64,000 nt of DNA from Pseudoscleropodium purum (lineage: Eukaryota; Streptophyta; Bryopsida; Hypnales; Brachytheciaceae). The stretch is taken from NCBI GenBank assembly GCA_963969395.1, contig OZ017797.1, positions 36,456,001-36,520,000 on the forward strand, read 5' to 3'. Below are positions 23,311 through 34,340 of the stretch, piece by piece (the stretch's first letter is position 1; each line of letters opens with the position of its first letter). A program made the translations under genes and the position numbers. The notes beneath the pieces are model-generated. The model worked only from the letters and a program-made list of their open reading frames with translations, did not search any database and was not told the DNA's origin.

Positions 23311-23593
23311 GGGCCGCTTCACACATGGGCCCAAGGTTGAGAGTCCTAAAGCCTCCACCAATCAAATTTCAGAAAACCTCAACTTTGGCCTCTTGACCCT
23401 TCACACAAGGTGGCACAATCCAAAGTCCATCACCCTCCAAAGTGCCTACATGGAAGCCCAAGCTCCTATATGGCAATGGTCGAGAGTCCATCAAATTGCC
23501 CATTTATTGCCCATTTCTTTGGACTCTTGCCCAAAGTTTGGCCATGAACTCCCACGGCCTCTCAAATTGGTTGGCCCATGTGTGATGCGCCCC
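23311..23593. mobile_element. Tourist/PIF-Harbinger-like MITE with TAA target duplication
   Basis: A 283-bp element flanked by TAA on each side (23308-23310 and 23594-23596). Its ends are inverted repeats: GGGCCGCTTCACACATGGG at the left against the complement of CCCATGTGTGATGCGCCCC at the right, with further complementarity inward (GGTTGAGAG / CTCTCAAATTGG). TAA/TTA duplications with G-rich termini are typical of PIF-Harbinger/Tourist elements. GC-richer than its surroundings; no coding sequence. Confidence 0.75.
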
Positions 23594-24219
23594 TAAGTTA
23601 CAATCAACCAACCGGTGTTTCTCCCCCAACAACATTGTATGGATGCAAGCCTTTGGATATATGGTAATGTGATATGCCTTTTTCCTCCCGTCTTGGATTC
23701 CAATCTGTGCCCACTCGACTAGATGTCACACCCCACCCGGAGGATCTCACAGACTCTGCTGCTCCATGGATCAGCGTTTGGATCTCCCAGGCAGGTGTGT
23801 CATAACTGCTCCACCCGGCCATTATCTTCCCACACCAAATAAACTGCCAAGGCACTTGCCCATTACACATTACGCATCCATCCAAGTAAGAGAAGTTAAA
23901 GCTTCATCACATGATCCAAGAAGGAAGGCCACGCAAGCTATAAGCTATTCCAACTTTTTTTCTTCATTGGTTTAACTTACAGTATCCTATAACTTAATAT
24001 AGTTTTGGATGTTGGCCAGCAGTCAGTTTCAGTTGCTTCACAACAACTCTTGAACAGCTAAGCTTTTGCAGGGACAAGTTGGAGCAACGAAAGCTGCGTC
24101 TTGTCCTCCCAGTCGATGGAGAATGGATTTTACCAATGCAGCTACAGACCTTGATTTTCGGTACAATCATCCACTGACTTGTAGATTATCTTCCCTGGCA
24201 CGTGCCAACTGATTCACGT

Positions 24220-24831
24220 TACACTTAAAATGGTAAATAGTGTTGGCTACACTAATTATCAACATTAACACTAATTGTGATTTGCAAAGTTAGTGTTAGA
24301 ACATTATTTACCCATTCTAACACTATTTTAGCTCTATGGTGCATTACAAAAAATTTCAAGCCTCGGGAGGTCTGCTAGTTTGAAACTGCCCACAACTATG
24401 TTGGTGTGATTAGAGAGGAAATTCCTCAGTTTTTTATTTTTTGATGAAACCTATTGATGTGGCACTACTTGTGCCACGTCAATGCCACGTCAAGTTTTCA
24501 TACTTTTTTAATATTTTTTTTCAAAAAAAATGTAGTTTTATTTTCATGTAATTGCACTACGGGGCATTGAAAACAAATTTCTTAACAACCCTCTACAGGG
24601 CTCAAATTTTTTCTAATGGACTACTGAACTACTAAACTAAACTAAAATGCTAAACTAAACTATTGAATTGCTGAACAAAACTACTAAAATGCTAACCCAA
24701 ATGTACCAGAGTTTGATAGTGTGAGTTAAGTGTTCAACACTATATACATATAAGTTGGAAAGTAGTATTGGGGGTAAAAAATAGGGACCAATACTAATTA
24801 CCATCCAACACTATTTACCATTTTTAGTGTA
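24220..24831. mobile_element. Foldback element with 27-bp terminal inverted repeats
   Basis: The left terminus (24220-24246, starting TACACTTAAAATGG) and right terminus (24805-24831) are inverted repeats with a single mismatch over 27 bp. Secondary AGTGTT/AACACT motifs recur inside. A CATTAG-family MITE (24342-24618) is nested within, leaving about 335 bp of this element. Starting one base pair in, the ends read CACT(T/A)A, so a CACTA relationship is possible, but no clean 3-bp duplication is visible. Confidence 0.65.
24342..24618 (-). mobile_element. CATTAG-family MITE, copy 4 (inverse, nested)
   Basis: A 277-bp copy in inverse orientation, ending CATTACAAAAAATTTCAAGCC (left) and TTTTTTCTAATG (right). 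It contains GATGTGGCACTACTTGTGCCA and is collinear with copies 3 and 5. It lies inside the foldback element at 24220-24831 and is therefore the younger insertion. Confidence 0.78.
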
Positions 24832-24898
24832 CTGGTTTTGTAACCGTTAATCCTTGGAGGACATCATCACTAAAGTAGTCATCAAAATACTTGGATTA

Positions 24899-25292
24899 TA
24901 GTAGCCAACCCATTTCTAATTGGCCCCCTTCTCGTGATATAGGTTGTTCTCTTTTTTATCAATAGGAGATGAACAATGATTAATTATGGCATAGTTCCAA
25001 CACAATTTTGACACATTACTATTGGCCACAAGATTTATAATATTGCAACCAATCCTTGGTTGATTTTGCAATCAACTTACTGTTAGAAATAGAAAGGTCT
25101 ATATTACCATTATAGGTCAAAGAGATTCTTCCACTAAAAAGTTCATAGTGATCATGTTTTATATAATAAAATTTTGGGAAAATACAAAATCCTTCCAAAC
25201 TCTATTTTGTATATGGAATTGATTATAAATTTTTTTTTTAAAAACTCCAAATATGCGTAACTACTTAAGTGGTTGGAAGTGGGTTGGCTATC
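24899..25292 (+). repeat. Dispersed repeat family S, copy with terminal inverted repeats
   Basis: Begins GTAGCCAACCCATTTCTAA and ends in the inverted text GGAAGTGGGTTGGCTATCC. It matches 30958-31350 in the same orientation through CAACCAATCCTTGGTTGA-like text and a GAAATAGAAAGGTCTAT-like segment. Non-coding, probably a non-autonomous DNA element. Confidence 0.6.
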
Positions 25293-26869
25293 CAATTGGA
25301 TCAATTAGTGCACTATTTGTTTCTATAGTCATCCATTGGACTTTTTCCAACCTTGATATCGTTTAAGGGTCAAAAGATGAAGCCCTATATGACCAAAATT
25401 GTCACTAAAACTATTCCAATTAGTGTTTTTTTTCATTTTCAAATCAGTGGCTATAAGGCCTTTAATATCTTTCAAGAAAGTTTTGAGTTTCTTATACCTT
25501 TTGTTTGGATTTTTGAATGGAATGAGGCCATTTTTGAGTATGCAATTTTTGTATGTACTAGCTATGCACAATAAATGGATTAGGTTTTTGAAACATTGTA
25601 GCAACATTGTGTAGGACCATAATTACAGTCTAGCATTTTCAATCACATTTACACTTTTTTCTATAGGCTTGAAGTTGTACATTTTTTTGAGGCAATTGGC
25701 CATCAAATTGACTAAAAAACATTGGCTCTGATTGTTAGACTAGTAGGTGCATTCTTTATTTCTACACTAAATAATGACAAGTCCTCTATCAAACACTTTT
25801 TGACCTTGTCATCCTTTAAGAGTTATTGGAAAGACTTGAAACAATTTTTCTAATTGATCCTTGACACAACTAGAGTATGTATATTAAACTACCATACTTG
25901 AAAACTTTCCTAAAAGGGTCACTATGAAATCTCCAACAATGAAATATATATTGAAGTCTTAAATGTATCCATGGTAAGCATTTTTGGACAAGTCCAACTT
26001 CAGAGCATCCCAAAATTCTTACTTCAAACATTCATAATTAATCTAAGAAGACTTTGGAAGAGTCATGAATTAAATCAAAGTTGGATAGATGTGACTTCTA
26101 TTTGACTAGGAAATGTCTAAAATGTGCAAAACCCTTTTGAAAACCCAAATATTTAGAAGAATGGTTTATAATCAAACACCTCACCTTATAGTATATAGTA
26201 ATTCAAAGTACTTTCACTCTCTAACATTGGGCACTACCTAAATGCAATTTGATTGAGTAAACTCTCTACAACTTTTGAAATTGTCATGTGATTGTTAATT
26301 GTTGAATTTAATTGATAGGGAGTTGTGTGGAAATTATGTGGAAATTGTGAAGAATAGATACATGAATGTTAGTTTATGGATGAAGTTTTATTTTTTTGTA
26401 GACAAAGTTACTATAATATAGTGTGCACTTAAATTTGTTTGAGATTCATATTGAATTCTTTAGGACAATAAAAACTACACTTCTTGTCTCAGAGGTGGAT
26501 TTTGTACTACATTAAGTCTAAGGGTAATTAAAATTAAAACAAGAATCATAACCAAAGTCTTATAGCATCAACTTCAAGAATATTTGAAGAGTTGGACAAA
26601 TTTGATTCAATTTGAAATAAGGTGGGCACCCTCAAAAATACCAATTTCTATTACTTTGTATTGTTATTATTATTAGATTGGTCAAATTTTCATATTTTCT
26701 CGTTGGCAAGTGAAAAAAAGTTTCAACGCACCAAAGACCATGACATTTGGATAGTACATGCAAAAGTTATAAAGGGTCAAAGTTTTTTTTGGTAGATGTT
26801 CTAAGTTCATTTCTTCCACATAGGTACAAATTGATTTTGGAGATGTACACATGGTAATGATGGCAGTTT
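25293..26869. other. AT-rich intergenic DNA, nothing recognised
   Basis: Overlapping open frames on opposite strands at 25329-25614 are shadows of AT-rich sequence. No domain, RNA gene or clear repeat copy was seen. Confidence 0.4.
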
Positions 26870-27260
26870 TAGATAGGATGCAATTTGGGGGGTTAGAGTG
26901 TGTATGGTTGGGGTGTGTATGTGTAATTAAAGGGGTTAATTTTAGATAGGGGTCAATTTTTTTTGGGGTGGTGGTGGTGATAGTTTAGAGAGTGTGTAAT
27001 TTTAGACAGGGTGGAGGTTTGAATTTTGAGACAGGGTGCAATTTTTTTTTTTTTGAAAGGGCGTGGTTTTGTATTTTTTTAGAAAGGGTGCAATTTTAGG
27101 GGTTTAAGAGAAGGTGTAATTTTAGATAGGATGCAATTTGAGTTTTTGAGATAGGGTAGTTTTGGGTTTTGTAGATAGGGTGCAATTGTGTGTGTGTGTG
27201 TGTGGTGTGTGGTGGGGGGGAGTAGATAGGATGCAATTTTTTTTGCGCACGCGCGCGCCT
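26870..27260 (+). repeat. Degenerate G/T-rich tandem repeat with GT tract and alternating GC stretch
   Basis: The phrase AGATAGG(G/A)TGCAATTT recurs about eight times (for example near 26871, 26944, 27030, 27122, 27171 and 27225), separated by GGGGTG or T tracts. A (GT)n run at about 27188-27204 is followed by a G run, and an alternating purine-pyrimidine stretch (GCGCACGCGCGCGCC) ends the array near 27259. Confidence 0.7.
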
Positions 27261-28106
27261 ACCTTAACCCCAGGCTCAACCTCGCGTTTGTTGAAATTCT
27301 CAAGCCCTAGGCTTTCCTCCTCATTTGCCAAAATGATTGTATGGTTGGTTTGGAGCTTTCAATTCCCACAGCTGTTTCATTCCTTTTCCTTTTTTATAAT
27401 CTTTACCTGAATTGAATGTCAGGTACCACCTGGGACGGAGTGGAAGAGTTACAGAAAAGAAACAAAATTGGAAGTTATGGAGTTTTTATGCCTGTTACAA
27501 ACCCATCCCAGTCCACAGTCCACAACTGAACATGAGTATGACGTGGCCGGCCGGCCGGCCATTTCCATCCCCTTCCATTGATGCTTTGTTGGAGACGGAC
27601 CCAACCTTTCTCATCAACAAGACAACAAACCAGGACCTTGTCAATTGAGTCATCATGATGGCCAAGTACCAAATCGGGTGATTTCCTGGACACCTGCAGA
27701 GAACGGTTGACATGGTGGAGTGGAATATCTTATTACACAACTGAAGTGTGATCAATAAGCTTAAAAGATTTCAGTTCTCTCCATTCTCATTAAGCTTACT
27801 AATAATAATTTCACAGCAAAAGAACTGCTGCTTGAAGCTTAATTCATAGTGGCAATAAATGCCCATTTGCTAGTGAGCTCTCAGACTTGACTTGAGCTGG
27901 TCTCCATTATTCTGCAAACTCAGCAACATTTTTATGGAATTCAAACATTAACTTAGCTTAAGCACTTGAAAGCTCTTGACTGTGCCAATCCTTGCAGTTT
28001 GAAACTGTCAGTGCGGAGCTGATGATTTCGATTCACTTACTGTGAGAGTCTGTAAGTTTGTATGGTGGAAATTACTCTCTCTCTCTCTCTCATCATGAAG
28101 TAGGGC
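27261..28106. other. Intergenic DNA with one possible orphan exon
   Basis: On the minus strand from 27331 a short open stretch (MANEEESLGLENFNKREVEP) ends at a GTAGGC donor-like site. It has no partner exon nearby and no known domain, so I do not call a gene. Other features are a CCGG-rich palindrome around 27548-27561 and a (CT)n tract around 28075-28091. Confidence 0.35.
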
Positions 28107-28325
28107 CAGGGTGAATTGCCTTGTGATTTACCTCTGGGGAAAACATTGGGATTTTGTATCTGTCACTCATGATAAAATTTGAAAATTTTGAATTCATGTT
28201 TGAAATCAGAGGTCCCCTAATGAGGTGTGAGAGATGAAGAATTACAGAAATAAATCAAGTGCAAAATAGAGGGCAATTTTGTACATTTATCCTTCGTTGG
28301 GGGACCGAGGGGTCAATTCACCTTG
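28107..28325. mobile_element. MITE family N, copy 1
   Basis: A 219-bp element with left end CAGGGTGAATTGCC and right end GGTCAATTCACCTTG as inverted repeats. It matches 56975-57202 through AAAACATTGG(A/G)ATTTT and AAATAG-GGGCAATTTT-TACATTTA. No coding sequence. Confidence 0.6.
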
Positions 28326-28372
28326 CCCATGATATAGGTAGTCGTATCATGTGGAATTACTTTTATATCTAT

Positions 28373-28411
28373 AATATTAAGAGTTAATATTAAGAGTTAA
28401 TATTAAGAGTT
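28373..28411 (+). repeat. Three perfect 13-bp tandem repeats containing TTAA
   Basis: AATATTAAGAGTT is present three times without a change. The TTAA of the third unit (28403-28406) is the apparent left boundary of the next TTAA-bounded element. Confidence 0.85.
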
Positions 28412-29347
28412 TCATATTGCCTAAAGTTCCATAACTATGTTTTCACCGAAAAAGCTCAAAAACTGCCATTTTTGGTATAAGTAGCAAATTTTTGAAAAAA
28501 ACTTTTTTTGATATATTTGTAACTATAGGATCTTGTACTATGTAGTATCAAAAGCATGTGGTAAAAATTTCACACATTTCCAATATGTAGATTGCAAGAT
28601 ATGAGCATTCAAATCCACTAAAATCATTTTTTTGGCCCTGCAAAAAGACAGGCAGTTGCACTTCATAAGCTCACTTATCTATGAAAAAATGACCAAAATG
28701 ATGATGCTCCATTTGGATTCTTTTTTCTAGACAAGTTGTTCACATGCTTGAAAAATTTCAGATCATTTGGAATTGTACAACATATAGGAAAAAAATAATA
28801 AGTAGGTAGTAGTAGACAATGATTCAAAATACTAAATTATTAAGAATTAAAACATGGAATTAAAAAATGACAATCCCAATGGTTGAAATGTTGTGATAAA
28901 CAATTTACATTCTAAGATTTTATTTTTTTTCAAAATATTGAAAATTGGATAAGATAAAGGATTTCAAAGTTTATTTTAGAATAGGGAATCCATAACTGCC
29001 GGCAAACAAAAAATCTTCGTAACTTTTGATTTGTTGATCAAGATGGAATGATTCAAAGCTTTTCTTGTATATATAAGTCTAGAAAATCATCTTCAAATTT
29101 TGGTTTTTGAAAAAAGTGATTTTTCCTAATCTCCCCAAACTGCCTTGTTACAAAAAAAAGTAACATATTAGGCTATAACTTTTGACTCCTATTTCCAAAT
29201 GTCATGAAATTTGTTGCGTATGAAAGATATTCCTTGTCCATACCTTCTTAAAAAAATTCAGCCTAAAGTATGCAAATTTGTGGTCACAATGACTTGCCCA
29301 AAAAATCTATAAAACAAAAAAATGCAAGCTGGTCCTTTAGGGGTTAA
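28403..29347 (-). mobile_element. TTAA-bounded element, family H
   Basis: The right edge is GGTCCTTTAGGGGTTAA (TTAA 29344-29347), the inverse of the left end at 39193. The interior contains AACTATAGGATCTTGTACTA, GATTGCAAGATATGAGCATT and GGAATGATTCAAAGCTTTTC, modules also present in 39193-39880, R2 and family C. The left edge TTAAGAGTTTCATATTG has lost any CCC motif, so that border is less sure. Non-coding. Confidence 0.62.
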
Positions 29348-30261
29348 TCCCTAAAAAAAACATTGTCCCCTTTGGAGACAAATTGGATTTGGGGCAGGTT
29401 CTTATGACCTCAATTTTTGGTGAATTTTTCTGAAACTTTTCTACAATATAGAAAAATTGATTAGCTTTCTGGAAATATAATTTTTATTTCAATTGGTGCC
29501 TGGGAGCAAAAGTTATACTACAAAAAGCCTAGAATTGAACCTAGTGAGCTATACAAAAAAAACTGCAAAAAATCAAAATAAATTCTAATTTTTTCCCCTA
29601 AAATGTTATATTTTTGTCTACATGTGAAGCTTTTATTCGTTCTATTTGGACTAATATTGAGAATTTTTTTTTTTGGGCAATTTAAGCATTTTCTTGAAAA
29701 AATAACTTGTAGGATTCATTTCTAAATGCAATTTTTACAATTTTTCACAATTTTTTTGTTGAGAATGTTGTGTTTGCATTCTAAAACAATCTCACCATTG
29801 GAATTATTGTCTTTCAATCCCATCTTGGAGTATTAATGATTTAGTTTTTTTTTCAATCTTGGACCTACTTCTACTTAACAATTTTTTAAAGAATGAAAAT
29901 CAAGTGTATATTTTTTTATTTTTTAAATTTAGACTTTCAACTCAATTCTTCAACATAAGAAAATTTATTGAATTCGAAGTCTTTAGTGCAAAAAAAATTC
30001 CACAAATGGTGGTCAAAGTCATTTGAAATTGCAGGACAATGTTCAAAAAACTTTCTTTTCAATTTTGAATACTAATATCTTCCAATCTATACGGTCAAAC
30101 TTCATGAAATTCTTACCACATGAGCTAAGATAAGTAAAGTACAAAATCCTATGGTTAGATCCTAAAATTGTTTTGTTTTGTTTTCTCGTGTGAACGCAAC
30201 AAAAACAATAGTTTTGAGTGGTTTTTGACAAAAAAAATGGCCTTGGGACTTGAGGGGCTAA
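29344..30261 (-). mobile_element. TTAA-bounded element, family C, inverted copy 2
   Basis: An inverted match to 22227-23169 over the whole length. In plus-strand order it starts TTAATCCCTAAAAAAAACA and ends GGCCTTGGGACTTGAGGGG followed by CTAA, a decayed TTAA. It shares TTAA 29344-29347 with the preceding element, so the two abut with one target site between them. Stop codons and indels interrupt every long frame. Confidence 0.8.
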
Positions 30262-30957
30262 AATTTTAAAGTGTCTTTTTTTTTATTGTCAATCATATGG
30301 ATTAAGTAGGAAATATTTCTACCATTTTCATACTGGCATTAGTGTGGATTGATGATTTGCATTGTGCAACCATTTGATTAAAAAAAGGACTATGCCTTTA
30401 TGCTTTCTTCTTACTTAAAGATACATCTAATGATGTGCATGTCAATAGACTTATTAAGTTACTTTTAGATTTATTGGCTTTGTTTTTTGGACAAAGACCT
30501 CCCATCAACTTAGTTCTTCTAATACAAAGTCTATTTTCTATCTACACCTATATTTACATTCCTTTTGAACAATTCAATTTATCAAATATTGTTTGGAATC
30601 TTTTTCAATGGAACACCGAGGCAAGTTGTGACAAGGTAGAGCAAGTTTTTACAAGAACCCCTTCCACAAACCCTTACCTTGTCCAAATGTTCACCCTACC
30701 CCTTCAGAATGTTTGCCCCCCCTCCCCAATTCAAATCCTAAGTCTAAAAAATCTTAGAAGTTGGATAAATATAAGTTGAAAACCAATTTGGATATTTTTA
30801 TACTGAATGTCTATTGAAAAAAATTCTATATAGCACTAACTTTGACACTTTAATCTTTGCCTAAAAGTTAATTAAATAGGTCTAACACCAACTTCCTAAC
30901 TTATAGCCTAGTTATAGATCTAATAAAATTTACACTTTATTTAAAAATAGTACTATA
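30262..30957. other. AT-rich intergenic DNA, nothing recognised
   Basis: The open stretch at 30435-30779 shows no domain and biased AT-rich composition. No repeat copy was identified. Confidence 0.4.
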
Positions 30958-31350
30958 GGAGCCAACCCCTTTCTAATCACCTCCTATTCTAGCTATATAG
31001 GGTGGTCTCTTTTTGCTTAGATGGAGATGAGTAGTGATTGATTATAGTATGGTTTCCAATGTAGTTGTGGCGCATTATGATTGGCTCCAAGACTTTCAAT
31101 ATTGCAACCAATCCTTAGTCAAATTTGTAACTAGCTCGTGGTTGGAAATTGAAAAACCTTTATGACCAATATAGGTCGAATAAAATCTTCAACTCAAAAA
31201 TTTCATAGTAATTATATTTTGAGAACTAAAATTCTAAAAAATTATGGAATCCTTTGAAATTCTATTTTTGTACATGTGAAAATTTCTATACTAAAAAATC
31301 CACGCTCCAAATGTGTGTAATTGCTTAAGTGGTTGGAAAGGGTTGGCTCC
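30958..31350 (+). mobile_element. Repeat family S, best-preserved copy (393 bp)
   Basis: Terminal inverted repeats GGAGCCAACCCCTTTC (left) and GGAAAGGGTTGGCTCC (right). Matches 24899-25292 collinearly. No open frame. The ends suggest a MITE, but no target duplication could be assigned. Confidence 0.68.
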
Positions 31351-33080
31351 CTTAGTATGAGCTTTGACAACTTTTGAGTTATCTTTCCTTCATGTATCTC
31401 AAAGGTGAATCCTCGAAAAAGGCACTAGCAAAAAAATATAAAACTAAATAAATCATATTATGGATAATTTTTTAATTCTTGGGAAATACAAATTATATTT
31501 TCTAAGAAGTTATCTAGGTCTACAAAATCATACGTACAAGAGTATGATCTTGGAATAATCTTTTTAAGGATGTTACTTATAGGGTGTCATAAAATAATCC
31601 TTAGGTTCATGTGTATAAGATTTACATGTATGTGACTTTCTGAGAGTGAACCATACAATGCACATTGTCTTCACTTTTGTATGTTAATGGTAAACCAAGC
31701 AATATAGATTATCTTCACTTCTCTATAATAGCTTTATTTGCTTTGCAAATGTTTTGGTTGTCCTTGCAAGCTTCATTTTATTGCACTAAGTTTTATGTTT
31801 TAGCTATGGCTACTCTATCTCTATGCCCTCTAATTTTGCACCCAAGGAGTTGTCAAGATTGTGGTGTCCTTCTATGATTTCTCATGTTCTATTTGCTATT
31901 TCAAATTTTAATAGTTACTAAGATGAAATTGTCAAATTTTTTAGTTGATAAAAATAGTTTATGATGTCTAAATTAGAAAATCCTTGTTGAATTGATTCCA
32001 AATTTTGTATCAATTCCATTTTTCTTTCTCCAATTAGTCTATGCAATTCTAGTTTCAACAATTAATAAAATTAGTATCAATTTTTGTTGCTTCAATTGGA
32101 GGATTCTCAAAAAATAAAGTCTAATTGAATTGGATCTAGGAATAATTTGCCTAATAGTTGAATTGTATAAAAATTAATAAAGATACGTTCACCTTCTACA
32201 ATTTTTTGAATATATGAAGTTGAAAGCATGGTGTTTTTTTAATCATATATTAAACTTGCTTAGAAAGGTAGTAATTCTTGATGCAAAATTTGAAAGTTAC
32301 AAATTGTAATATACCCAAGTACAATAGGTGGCAATTTCATTTGTTGAAGAACAATTGAAAGCACAAACTACACGAGAAGCTTGATCTTGAAATCCCATTA
32401 GATGTATTAGCAAGTACAAATAGACTATTCTACCTTTTGAGTATTATTTTATATTATTTTGTTATTTATATTTGTATAATGCAATATTTGGAAGATCTAA
32501 TGACAATCCATATACTTTGTAGATTATAGCTCTAACAATAGTTATTATATTTTGTAGGTGTATTATATCATCAATTTTATTTTTATAATAAGTTTTTTTT
32601 CAATTTATCTAGAATTCATTTTAGTAAATTTAATTTGAAATTTTATCCAAATGATGCAAGGCTATGGCTATCATAAACTCAAAGAATAGAACGATGAATT
32701 ATGTACCATTGGATATAATTCAAGTATTGTTTTTTAAGCCTAATCTTTCTTTGAAGCCATTGGATACATGTTGTAGAAAATTTAATGTTCTCAATTTTTA
32801 TTGAGTTATAACTTAAAGCCAACATACTTAAATTCACGAATTCCAACTTTATTGCTTGTTATTTTTAAACAAAGTCTTTATATTTACTTCATTAACAATA
32901 CTTATTTTTAGCTCGTAGGTTCTTTATATTTTTGTATTTTGTACTATTTGTACTATTTATATTTTAGTATATTTGATTACATTTTTATTAATGATTATAT
33001 TACTAAATATTATTGATTTAATTGAGTGCCATAATAATTCCAAATCATTGAGTATATTATGAATAAATGCTATGTAGCAT
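31351..33080. other. AT-rich intergenic DNA, nothing recognised
   Basis: Very AT-rich. Short frames such as 31665-31877 have no recognisable product. No repeats with copies elsewhere in the window were found. Confidence 0.4.
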
Positions 33081-33615
33081 TTAAAACCCTAATGTCCCAT
33101 TGCCCCCCTTAGAAGACAAAATGATGATTTTAGGGAGGCTCTTACATTGTCAATTTTTTTCATTATTTTTTGAAACTTTTTTTAGAAATGCAAAAATTAG
33201 AGAGCTTTATGTGCATACAATTTTTATGTAGATTTGACTTACAATGTAGAAGTTAGAGGCACTATACCCTTGAATAGAGTTTGAGGGGTAGGTCGTGCAT
33301 TAGAAAAATGCTTGACTTTCAAAGTGGGTAAATGCATTAAGTAAATGAGGTGTCTAGGAGTTGGGCAATAGTGGAGATCACTGCAAGTTGGCGACCAATG
33401 GTTAGCTGACTGAAAAGGGCAGTTGGGGTATGGTTTGCATGATGGGTGTTCAAGGGCAATATTACAAGTATGGGCAATGCAGTCACATTATAAAGTGCTA
33501 GCAACAATCCTCTTAGGGCGCTACAAATTCATTATAATCTTCTTGCATTTCTACAAATCTTGAATGAAATTAATTGCTTTTGCCAAAAAATATTGAGTGG
33601 TCCTTCAAGGGTTAA
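33081..33615 (-). mobile_element. TTAA-bounded element, truncated or rearranged family C relative
   Basis: The left end TTAAAACCCTAATGTCCC-ATTG resembles the inverted right end of family C, and the right end GGTCCTTCAAGGGTTAA (TTAA 33612-33615) resembles family H. About 300 bp in the middle (33245-33550) do not match the other copies and may be a replacement or a further insertion. Confidence 0.5.
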
Positions 33616-34130
33616 ACAACCATGTATCATTGGCATCAATAAGCAAAGTCCAAAAGTAGATATGCAAAAGTTGTAGCATGCTACATATAATACATTACTA
33701 TGAAAGTTTAAATAAAAAATTAGTTTTGATTTGAAAAAATATTAATTCTAAAAGTTAGCCATGTCTAAAACCTAATTTTCAACACTATAATTTGGAATTA
33801 TTTTATATTTTTTCAAATTTTCTTAGAACTCCAAATTTTTTTGTGCCTTGGCATGTTGGTATACATATTTTCAAATTATTTTACACAAAAATTGAAGGAA
33901 TTTGACATTCATAGAATTTTAAATATTTGCAATTTGACAAACATGTAAATTAAATGATATTGGTTCTCATGATATTGGAGAAATTATTTTTTAAATGAGA
34001 TAATGGAATTACATTAGCCATTGTAGAGAGAGTATAGGTTGCAACATGAACCATTGTTACATTTTAATGCTCTTAGAGTTGAAATATTTGTTGAAAAAGA
34101 CAATGCATTTGATTTATATATTAGAGTCAT
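33616..34130. other. AT-rich intergenic DNA, nothing recognised
   Basis: No coding or repeat signal was identified. Confidence 0.35.
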
Positions 34131-34340
34131 ATGATGTGTTTTTAAGTTCAAATTTTTTGTACAAAGACTAGAATTTAGAATACAAATTATTGACTCAACC
34201 AATTTAAAAAAAAAAAAAATTCAATTTCAATACCATCATATTTAAAGTTCAAAACCAATATGATGTGTTTTTAGGTTTGAATTTTTTTTACAAAGACAAG
34301 ATAACTCTTGACATACATAATTGATTCAACCAATCCAAAA
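34131..34340 (+). repeat. Local duplication, two ~80-bp units 127 bp apart
   Basis: CATATGATGTGTTTTTAAGTT-CAAATTTTTTGTACAAAGAC at 34128 recurs at 34256 as AATATGATGTGTTTTTAGGTT-GAATTTTTTTTACAAAGAC. Both are followed by text ending TTGA(C)TCAACCAAT. No copy was seen elsewhere. Confidence 0.65.

Noticed and set aside
27260..27331. Possible first coding exon on the minus strand (MANEEESLGLENFNK...)
   Set aside because: It ends at a donor-like GTAGGC next to an alternating GC tract, but no second exon, domain or promoter context was found.
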